This document shows, one piece after another, positions 38,041-44,825 of a DNA stretch of 64,000 nucleotides. This DNA comes from Burkholderiales bacterium (GTDB lineage Bacteria > Pseudomonadota > Gammaproteobacteria > Burkholderiales > Burkholderiaceae_F), in assembly GCA_016716275.1 (NCBI GenBank), contig JADJWR010000002.1, positions 62,001 to 126,000 on the forward strand, written 5' to 3'. The translations under genes and the position numbers were made by a program. The notes beneath the pieces are model-generated. The model saw only the letters and a list, made by a program, of their open reading frames with translations, did no database searches and was not told the DNA's origin. Every line of letters starts with the position of its first letter. The stretch's first letter is position 1.

Positions 38041-39248
38041 AGGCCGAGGCGCAGGCGATCCGCAACGCGCAGGCGGCGCCGCCGGGCGAGCCGTACGGCG
38101 CGCAGCGCGCGGCGGTAATGAGCCGCGAGCGCTTCGATGCCGCGCTGGCGGAGATCGCGAGCTGGCCCGGCTATGCGGCGACGTCGCTGCACCGGCTCGA
38201 TGCGCTCGCCGCGCGGCTGGGAGTCGCCGCGCTCTGGTACAAGGACGAGCGCAGCCGCTTCGGCCTGGGCAGCTTCAAGGCGCTCGGCGGCGCCTATGCG
38301 GTGGCCAACGTGCTGCGCGGCAAGGTGATGGCGGCGTGCGGGCTGGCGAACGTCACCTCGCAGCAGCTGCTGTCCGGCGCGTTTGCCGAGATCGTGCGCG
38401 GCGCGACCGTCACCTGCGCCACCGACGGCAACCACGGGCGCTCGGTGGCCTGGGGTGCGCAGTTGTTCGGCTGCCGCTGTGTCATCTTCGTGCACGAGCA
38501 CGTGAGCCAGGGCCGACGCGAGGCGATCGCCCGTTACGGCGCCGAGGTGCGCGAGGTCAAGGGCAACTACGACGACGCGGTGCGCCACGCCGCGGCGACC
38601 GCGCAGGCCAGCGGCTGGACCGTGGTCTCCGACACCTCGTATCCCGGCTACCGCGACATCCCGCTCGACGTGATGCACGGCTACGGCGTGATGGCCGCCG
38701 AGGTCGCCGACCAGCTGGACGGCCGGCCGCCGACGCACGTGTTCGTGCAGGCAGGCGTCGGCGCGCTGGCGGCCGCGGTGTGCGCCAGCTTCTGGCTGCG
38801 CTGGGCCGAGCGCCGGCCGCGCTTCGTCGTCGTCGAGCCGCTGCACGCCGACTGCGTCTATCGCAGCCTGGCGGCCGGGCGGCCGGTGGTGGTCGAAGGC
38901 AGCCTCGATACGGTGATGGCGGGGCTCGCCTGCGGCGAAGTGTCGGAACTGGCCTGGGAGATCCTGCGCGGCGGCGCCAGCGCGGCGGTGCGGCTCGACG
39001 ACGCCTACGCGCTCGAGGCGATGAAGGTGCTCGCCGCGCCGGCGGCCGGCGATCCGCCGATCGTCGCCGGCGAGACCGGCGGCGCCGGCCTCGGTGCGCT
39101 GCTCGCCGCGCGGGACTATCCTGAAATGCGCGCCACGCTGGCCCTCGACGCCGACTCGCGTGTGCTGCTGCTCGGCAGCGAGGGCGACACCGATCCGGCG
39201 ATCTATCGCCGGGTGGTCGGACGCAGCGCGCAGGAGGTGCTGGCATGA
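38037..39248 (+). CDS. dpaL: Diaminopropionate ammonia-lyase
   Basis: A 403-residue fold-type II PLP enzyme starting at ATG 38037, overlapping the ATPase gene by four bases. The PLP lysine is K81 in RFGLGSFKALGGAYA. Other markers: CATDGNHGRSVAWGAQLFGC, VVSDTSYPGYRDIPLDVMHGYGVMA, FVQAGVGALAAAVCA, and GETGGAGL. These match DpaL (YgeX), which breaks 2,3-diaminopropionate into pyruvate and two ammonia. The E. coli enzyme accepts both D- and L-forms, and D-serine weakly. Tight coupling to the importer and to an M20 hydrolase suggests uptake of a diaminopropionate derivative. Confidence 0.9.
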   Translation: MKAEAQAIRNAQAAPPGEPYGAQRAAVMSRERFDAALAEIASWPGYAATSLHRLDALAARLGVAALWYKDERSRFGLGSFKALGGAYAVANVLRGKVMAACGLANVTSQQLLSGAFAEIVRGATVTCATDGNHGRSVAWGAQLFGCRCVIFVHEHVSQGRREAIARYGAEVREVKGNYDDAVRHAAATAQASGWTVVSDTSYPGYRDIPLDVMHGYGVMAAEVADQLDGRPPTHVFVQAGVGALAAAVCASFWLRWAERRPRFVVVEPLHADCVYRSLAAGRPVVVEGSLDTVMAGLACGEVSELAWEILRGGASAAVRLDDAYALEAMKVLAAPAAGDPPIVAGETGGAGLGALLAARDYPEMRATLALDADSRVLLLGSEGDTDPAIYRRVVGRSAQEVLA

Positions 39249-40477
39249 AGGTCGAGCAACTGCGGATCAACGAGGCGCGGCTGATGGCGCGCCTGGACGA
39301 ACTGGCCGCCATCGGTGCCACCGCCGACGGCTCCTGCTGCCGCTTGGCGCTGACCGACGAGGACAAGGCCGGCCGCGACCTGGTCGTCGGCTGGATGAAG
39401 GCGCTGGGCCTGGAGGTGCGCGTCGATCCGATCGGCAACATCTTCGGCCTGCGCCGCGGCACCGAGGACGTCGACCCGGTGATGACCGGCTCGCACATCG
39501 ACACCGTGCGCACCGGCGGCCGCTACGACGGCAATCTCGGCGTACTCGGCGCGCTGGAAGTGATGCAGGTGCTCAACGAGGCCGGCATCGCCACCCGCCG
39601 GCCGCTGGCGGTCGGCGTGTTCACCGACGAGGAAGGCGCGCGCTTCCAGCCGGACATGCTCGGCTCGCTGGTCTACGCCGGCGGACTGCCGCTGGCGCAG
39701 GCCTACGAGACGGTCGGCATCGACGGCAAGATGCTGAAGGACGAGTTGGCGCGCATCGGCTACCTCGGCGAGGCGCCGCTGCCGCTCGCGCGGCCGCACG
39801 CCTTCGTCGAACTGCACATCGAGCAGGGGCCGGTGCTCGATGCCGAGGGCCTCACCATCGGCGCGGTGGAGAACCTGCAGGGCATCTCGTGGCAGGAGGT
39901 GTCGATCGCCGGCCAGAGCAACCACGCCGGCACCACGCCGATGCGGCTGCGCCACGACGCCGGCTTCTGCGCCGCCGCGATCGGCCACTACATGCGGCAC
40001 CTGGCGCGCGAGCTGGGCGGCAGCCAGGTGGCGACGATGGGATCGGTCACGCTGCATCCGGGACTGATCAACGTGATCGCCGCCCGCGCCGAGGTGACGG
40101 TCGACCTGCGCAACACCGACGAGGCGCTGCTGCAGGAGGCCGAGCAGCGCTTCGCGCTGTTCCTGGCGCAGCTGGCCGCCGAAGAGGGGGTGCGGATCGA
40201 GACGCGCACGCTCGCCCGCTTCGCGCCGGTGACCTTCGACAAAGGTGTCGCCGACCTCGTCGCGCGCACGGCGGGCAAGCTCGGCCACTCGTGCCGGCCG
40301 ATGACCTCCGGCGCCGGCCACGACGCGCAGATGATGGCGCGCATCTGCCCCACCGCGATGATCTTCGTGCCGTCGGTCAAGGGCATCAGCCACAACCCCG
40401 CCGAGCACACCGAGCCCGCGCACCTGGCCGCCGGCGCCGACGTGCTGCTGCACACCCTGCTGGAGCTGGCGGGCTGA
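39245..40477 (+). CDS. M20-family N-carbamoyl-L-amino-acid hydrolase / amidohydrolase
   Basis: A 410-residue zinc-dependent hydrolase overlapping dpaL by four bases. Motifs: GSHIDTVRTGGRYDGNLGVLG (metal), TDEEGARFQPDMLGS (catalytic Glu), ELHIEQGPVLD, AGQSNHAGTTPMRLRHDA (dimerisation lid), MTSGAGHDAQMMA and GISHNPAEHTEP. This set defines the family of N-carbamoyl-L-amino-acid hydrolase, beta-ureidopropionase (bacterial type) and allantoate amidohydrolase. They release CO2 and ammonia from a ureido group. Beside dpaL the substrate may be a carbamoylated diaminopropionate (inference). Confidence 0.88.
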   Translation: MKVEQLRINEARLMARLDELAAIGATADGSCCRLALTDEDKAGRDLVVGWMKALGLEVRVDPIGNIFGLRRGTEDVDPVMTGSHIDTVRTGGRYDGNLGVLGALEVMQVLNEAGIATRRPLAVGVFTDEEGARFQPDMLGSLVYAGGLPLAQAYETVGIDGKMLKDELARIGYLGEAPLPLARPHAFVELHIEQGPVLDAEGLTIGAVENLQGISWQEVSIAGQSNHAGTTPMRLRHDAGFCAAAIGHYMRHLARELGGSQVATMGSVTLHPGLINVIAARAEVTVDLRNTDEALLQEAEQRFALFLAQLAAEEGVRIETRTLARFAPVTFDKGVADLVARTAGKLGHSCRPMTSGAGHDAQMMARICPTAMIFVPSVKGISHNPAEHTEPAHLAAGADVLLHTLLELAG

Positions 40478-40504
40478 GGAAGTGGAGCGCCGACGAAGCG
40501 CGCC

Positions 40505-40573
40505 GTCGCCCCGGCGCAGGCCGGGGCCCAAGTCCATCGCCGAAAATTGGGTCCCGGCCTGCGCCGGGACGAC
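40505..40573. repeat. Palindromic extragenic repeat between two hydrolase genes
   Basis: GTCGCCCCGGCGCAGGCCGG...CCCAA (40505-40531) pairs with TTGGGTCCCGGCCTGCGCCG...GAC (40547-40573) across a 15-base loop. This 'CCGGCGCAGGCCGGGGCCCAA' hairpin is a widespread bacterial extragenic repeat. It may also weaken read-through into the nitrilase gene. Confidence 0.8.
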
Positions 40574-40611
40574 GGGTCCAGCGAGCACTCGGGTGACCTG
40601 AAGAGGATCAG

Positions 40612-41562
40612 ATGCCCCGCATCATCACCGTAGGCGCCGCGCAGCTCGGCCCGATCGCCCGGGCCGACACGCGTGCCCAGGTCGTCGACCGCATGCTGGC
40701 GCTGATGAACGAAGCCAAGCGGCACGGCTGCGACCTGGTCGTGTTCCCGGAGCTCGCCCTGACTACCTTCTTCCCGCGCTGGTACCTGCCGGAGCAGCGG
40801 GAGGTCGACGACTTCTTCGAGCACGAGATGCCGGGTGCCGAGACGCAGCGGCTGTTCGACGCCGCACGCTGGCTTGGCGTCGGCTTCTGCCTCGGCTACG
40901 CCGAACTGGTTGAGCAAGCCGGACGCACGCGCCGCTTCAACACCGCGATCACCGTCGACAAGGGCGGCCGCATCGTCGGCAAGTACCGCAAGATCCACCT
41001 GCCGGGCCACGCCGAGCACGAGCCGTGGCGCCGCTTCCAGCACCTGGAGAAGCGCTACTTCGAGGTCGGCGACCTCGGCTTTCCCGCCTTCCGCGCCAGC
41101 TTCGGCGACGGCCGCGACGGCATCCTGGGCATGGCGATCTGCAACGACCGCCGCTGGCCGGAGACCTACCGCATCCTCGGCCTGCAGGCGGTCGAGATGA
41201 TCCTGATCGGCTACAACACGCCGGTGCACAACCCGCCGGCGCCCAGCCACGACGCGCTCTCGCACTTCCACAACGAACTGGTGATGCAGTCGGGTGCCTA
41301 CCAGAACGGCACCTGGGTGGTCGGCGTGGCCAAGGCCGGCAACGAGGAGGGTGTGGAGCAGATCGGCAACTCGATCATCGTCGCGCCGAGCGGCGAGATC
41401 GTCGCCGCCTGCACCACCACCGGCGACGAGCTGGCGATCGCCCGCTGCGACCTGGATCTGTGTGCCAGCTACAAGAACACCACCTTCAACTTCGCCCGCC
41501 ACCGCGAGCCCGAGCAGTACCGGATGATCGTCGAGCGCAAGGGAGCGGTGCCGCCGCAGTAG
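40612..41562 (+). CDS. N-carbamoyl-D-amino-acid hydrolase-like nitrilase-superfamily amidase
   Basis: A 316-residue protein starting at ATG 40612 (AAGAGGATCAG upstream). The nitrilase triad is visible: E47 in FPELALTTFF, K127 in KYRKIHLPG, and C177 in GMAICNDRRWPE. The spacing of the first two equals that of Agrobacterium D-carbamoylase, and HAEHEPWRRFQHLEKRYFEVGD and TTFNFARHREPEQY also fit that family. The reaction would be hydrolysis of N-carbamoyl-D-amino acids to D-amino acid, CO2 and ammonia. With the L-type hydrolase just upstream, both stereoisomers could be handled. A palindromic repeat separates the two. Confidence 0.88.
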   Translation: MPRIITVGAAQLGPIARADTRAQVVDRMLALMNEAKRHGCDLVVFPELALTTFFPRWYLPEQREVDDFFEHEMPGAETQRLFDAARWLGVGFCLGYAELVEQAGRTRRFNTAITVDKGGRIVGKYRKIHLPGHAEHEPWRRFQHLEKRYFEVGDLGFPAFRASFGDGRDGILGMAICNDRRWPETYRILGLQAVEMILIGYNTPVHNPPAPSHDALSHFHNELVMQSGAYQNGTWVVGVAKAGNEEGVEQIGNSIIVAPSGEIVAACTTTGDELAIARCDLDLCASYKNTTFNFARHREPEQYRMIVERKGAVPPQ

Positions 41563-41715
41563 CGGGCCTGCCGGTTCGGCGACGTGCCGGGGCGGCAGTT
41601 GCCTGCCTCGAGCGACAGCCTGGTGGTGGTCGCCGTCGTTGCCGGCGTGACTGCAGTTGGCAACTGCTGGCCATGAACTGTCATAGGTGGTTCAATGCAA
41701 GGTACGACTTGAGCG

Positions 41716-41741
41716 GACATTCGTCGGCGCCGACTAATGTC
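41716..41741. repeat. 26-base near-perfect palindrome
   Basis: GACATTCGTCGGC is followed directly by GCCGACTAATGTC, a perfect inverted repeat except for one mismatched pair. It lies two bases beyond the stop codon of the PIN gene, between converging transcripts. It could act as a two-way stop without T-runs or be a relic of a mobile element end. Confidence 0.6.
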
Positions 41742-41743
41742 GG

Positions 41744-42163
41744 TTAAGGTCTTCCCTGTTTCCGGCTGGCTTGAAGCGCTTCCCAGAACTGGCGCGGTGA
41801 GACGATGGTGAGCCCCTCGACCGCCCGGAGCTTCAGGAGCGCCGCGTCTCCGGTGACGAAGAGCTGTACCCGGCCCTCGCATGCCTCGCCGAGGACCCGT
41901 GCGTCGCCGGCGTCGACACTTGCGACCGCCGGCTTTGCTGCTTCGACGACAGCCACGGCCTCGCCGGCCACGAATTCCACAATCTCGGACGAACGTGCAG
42001 CGGGCAATTTGATCTTGTCGCGCAGCGCCCTGCGCAGTTCGCTCAGGACGTTCCGTCCGACGACGAGGTCGTGCTCCAGCAGAACCAGCTCGAGCAGATC
42101 GGCGCAAAGGCCCCTTGAAGCAAACGCGCTGACGAGTACATTCGTGTCAAGAAATACCCTCAC
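41744..42163 (-). CDS. PIN-domain toxin (VapC-like)
   Basis: A 139-residue PIN protein starting at ATG 42163. Acidic active-site residues are visible: D6 in VFLDTNVLVSAF, E in NVLSELRRAL, D in VDAGDARVLGEA and D in FVTGDAALLKL. It overlaps the upstream antitoxin gene by four bases, the usual toxin-antitoxin layout. VapC-type toxins cleave tRNA or rRNA; COG1569-type PIN proteins of this kind are often paired with ribbon-helix-helix partners. Target unknown. Confidence 0.85.
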   Translation of the reverse strand: MRVFLDTNVLVSAFASRGLCADLLELVLLEHDLVVGRNVLSELRRALRDKIKLPAARSSEIVEFVAGEAVAVVEAAKPAVASVDAGDARVLGEACEGRVQLFVTGDAALLKLRAVEGLTIVSPRQFWEALQASRKQGRP

Positions 42164-42375
42164 GAAAGCGCCCGGAAGACGTCCTCGTCGGTCACCAGCC
42201 CTTGCGCTTCGGCGAACGGGAGCGTCGTCCTCCGCAGCTCGCGAAAACGCGCAACGGTGACCTGGCGTCGGAGCGCCTCCCGCGCGATCTCACTCTTGGT
42301 GCGCCCGGAGGTCTTGGCGATCCGGTCCAGCGCCTTCTCGAGTTTCGCATCGAGACGAATAGTCAGTGTCGTCAT
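42160..42375 (-). CDS. Ribbon-helix-helix antitoxin
   Basis: A 71-residue protein starting at ATG 42375. Residues 1-45 (TTLTIRLDAKLEKALDRIAK, then GRTKSEIAREALRRQV) are a CopG/RHH DNA-binding domain. The tail RTTLPFAEAQGLVTDEDVFRAL should wrap the toxin. It would neutralise the PIN protein and repress its own promoter just upstream. Confidence 0.85.
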   Translation of the reverse strand: MTTLTIRLDAKLEKALDRIAKTSGRTKSEIAREALRRQVTVARFRELRRTTLPFAEAQGLVTDEDVFRALS

Positions 42376-42830
42376 AGCGGGTCAGCCAACATGTAAGACA
42401 TTGTCGCACAGATGATCGGGCAGCGGTTGGTCGCCATGCTACGGCCGGCCAAGAAGAACGGTCTCGCCTGCCCCGACAGGCTTGCGGATCAGCGTTTGCG
42501 TTGCGCGGCCTCCACGCTTGTCAGCGAGGTCGCCAGCGGATTCCTGGACGCCCGGCTGCTGCAGGCCTCGACGTCAGCAGCGGGTCGGGTCCGACTGTCG
42601 GTCTCGTGCCCTTGGACAGCCGCAGCCGGTCCGAAGCGGCCGGTTGACCGCCTCGGCGGGAACGGCGGCCGCGGGCCGAGCTCGGCGTTCTGTCGGAGAC
42701 GACCGCAGACACGGGCCATGCCGTTGCCCCGGCGAAGGTACGGAAGCGGCGGCTGCCGATGAGGCTCGCGTCCGGCACGAGCGCGTTCTGCCGGACGCCG
42801 GGCGAGGCGCCAGCTGCCGATCAACGCGGC
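42376..42830. other. Gene-free stretch
   Basis: No believable coding frame: the candidate ORFs on both strands are Arg/Pro/Ser-rich without recognisable motifs or ribosome sites. The part next to the antitoxin start (42376-42420) is less GC-rich (CAACATGTAAGACATTGTCG) and probably carries the antitoxin promoter. The rest looks like decayed DNA. Confidence 0.45.
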
Positions 42831-44654
42831 TTACTGCCGCTCGGCCGCCGCTTTCGCCTTGTCTTCCAGGATCATCCAGCGCGCCAGCTTCTCCTCCAGC
42901 AGCCGCTCCACTTCGCCGGCGCGCTCGGCGTCGGCCTTCATCTGCGCGGGTGCGGTGGCGTGGTAGCCGGCGGCGCTCATCCGCGCCAGCAATGCCGCCT
43001 GTTCGTTCTCCAGCGCTTCGAGCTCGGCCGGCAGCGCGGCCAGTTCGCGCTGCTCGTTGAAGGTGAGCTTCACGCGCTCGCTTCGCCGCGGCGCTGACGG
43101 TGCGGGTGCCGTCGGGGCGACCGGCGCGGGCGCGACCGGCGCCGGCCGCTGCGCCAGCCAGTCCGAGTAGCCGCCGGCGTACTCGCGCCACAGTCCGTCG
43201 CCCTCGGCCACCAGCGACTGGGTGGCGATGGCGTCGAGGAACGCCCGGTCGTGGCTGACCAGCAGCAGCGTACCGCTGTAGTCGGCGAGCACCGACTCGA
43301 GCAGCTCCAGCGACTCGATGTCGAGGTCGTTGGTCGGCTCGTCGAGCACCAGCAGGTTCGCCGGCAGCGCGAACAGCCGCGCCAGCAGCAGCCGGTTGCG
43401 CTCGCCGCCGGACAGGGTCTTCACCGGCGCGCTGGCGCGGCGCGGCGGGAACAGGTACTCGCCGAGGTAGCTCATCACGTGCTTGCGGCTGCCCGCCACC
43501 TCGATCCAGTCGCCGCCCGGGCACACTGTCTCGGCGACCGTCTTCTCCGGGTCGAGTTGTGCGCGCAACTGGTCGAAGTAGGCGACCGCGAGATTGGTGC
43601 CGAGCCTTACCGTGCCGGCATCCGGCTCTAGCTCGCCGAGGATCAGCTTCAGCAGCGTGCTCTTGCCGGCGCCGTTCGGCCCGATCAGCGCCAGCCGGTC
43701 GCCGCGCTGGATCACGAGGTCGAGATCACGCACGATCACCCGGCCGTCGAAGGACTTGCCGACGCCGCGCAGCTCGGCGACCAGCCTGCCGCTGCGGCCG
43801 CCGGCGTCGAGGGCGAGCCTGGCCGTGCCGATGCGCTCGCGCCGTGCGGCCCGCTCGCTGCGCAGCGTCTGCAGCCGGGTCACGCGGCCGGCATTGCGCG
43901 TGCGGCGCGCCTCGATGCCCTTGCGGATCCACGCCTCTTCCTGCGCCCAGAACTTGTCGAAGCGGCGCCGTGCGGTGGCCTCGGCCGCGAGCTCCGTCTG
44001 CTTGCGCGCCTCGAACTGCGTGAAGTTGCCCGGGTAGCTCGCCAGCGCGCCGCGGTCCAGTTCGACGATGCGGGTGGCCACCCGGTCGAGGAAGCGCCGG
44101 TCGTGCGTGATGACGATCGCCGCGCGGCTGCCGCGCGCCTCGGCGACGATCATCTCTTCCAACTGCTCGATGCCGTCGATGTCGAGGTGGTTGGTCGGTT
44201 CGTCCAGCAGCAGCAGGTCCGGTTCGAGCGCGAAGGCCAGCGCCAGCGCCGCGCGCTTGCGCTCGCCGCCGGAGCAGGAAGCAGGCTGCCGCGCGCCGTC
44301 GACGCCGAAGCGGTGCAGGAACTCGGTGAGCCGCGCCTCGACGCGCCAGCGCTCGCGCTCGTCGTGCATGGCGGGGATGTGGCCGCGCAGCAGCAGGCTG
44401 TCGTGCAGGTGCGCCGCGGCCGGCAGCACCGGCTCCTGCTCGACCCGTACCACCCGCAGCCCGTCGGCGCGCTTCAGTTCGCCGCCGTCCAGCGGCAAAG
44501 CGCCGGCGATCACGCCGAGCAGTGACGACTTGCCGGTGCCGTTGCGACCGATCAACCCGATGCGTTCGCCCTCGGTCACCGTCAGGCCGGCGCTGTCGAG
44601 CAGCGGCAGGTCGCCGAAGGCGAGTTCGGCGTCGAGCAGGCTGATCAGGGTCAT
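42831..44654 (-). CDS. uup: ABC-F family ATPase, Uup-like
   Basis: A 607-residue soluble protein with two ABC domains and no membrane part. Start ATG 44654 (MTLISLLDAELAFGDLPLLD); the much longer upstream frame is a shadow of the next gene. Domain 1: GRNGTGKS, CSGGERKRAALALA, LLLLDEPTNHLD. Linker: ARKQTELAAEATARRRFDKF. Domain 2: GPNGAGKS, LSGGERNRLLLARL, LVLDEPTNDLD. The C-terminal coiled coil (ALPAELEALENEQAALLARM and onward) is the Uup tail that binds branched DNA in E. coli. ABC-F proteins act on ribosomes; Uup also affects precise transposon excision. Confidence 0.9.
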   Translation of the reverse strand: MTLISLLDAELAFGDLPLLDSAGLTVTEGERIGLIGRNGTGKSSLLGVIAGALPLDGGELKRADGLRVVRVEQEPVLPAAAHLHDSLLLRGHIPAMHDERERWRVEARLTEFLHRFGVDGARQPASCSGGERKRAALALAFALEPDLLLLDEPTNHLDIDGIEQLEEMIVAEARGSRAAIVITHDRRFLDRVATRIVELDRGALASYPGNFTQFEARKQTELAAEATARRRFDKFWAQEEAWIRKGIEARRTRNAGRVTRLQTLRSERAARRERIGTARLALDAGGRSGRLVAELRGVGKSFDGRVIVRDLDLVIQRGDRLALIGPNGAGKSTLLKLILGELEPDAGTVRLGTNLAVAYFDQLRAQLDPEKTVAETVCPGGDWIEVAGSRKHVMSYLGEYLFPPRRASAPVKTLSGGERNRLLLARLFALPANLLVLDEPTNDLDIESLELLESVLADYSGTLLLVSHDRAFLDAIATQSLVAEGDGLWREYAGGYSDWLAQRPAPVAPAPVAPTAPAPSAPRRSERVKLTFNEQRELAALPAELEALENEQAALLARMSAAGYHATAPAQMKADAERAGEVERLLEEKLARWMILEDKAKAAAERQ

Positions 44655-44825
44655 TCGTCGGAAGCGCGGGCGATCGAAGCGCGGCTCCCGAAGATACGCG
44701 ACTGCCGGTGGGTCGCCTCCTTGCGCCAGCGCAGATGCGGGTTTTGCTGGCGTTGCGGCGGGACAGGGCGGCGCGGATGATCGATGGGGCGCCCGGCCGG
44801 GCACGGAACCGAACGACCCCGACAG

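Noticed and set aside
41563..41743. Possible transposon scar between the nitrilase and PIN genes
   Set aside because: One palindrome is present, but no transposase remnant or paired inverted repeat could be recognised, so only the palindrome is reported.
42412..42824. Candidate genes on both strands between the antitoxin and the ABC-F gene
   Set aside because: No ribosome site, no recognisable domain, Arg/Pro/Ser-rich composition typical of random high-GC frames.
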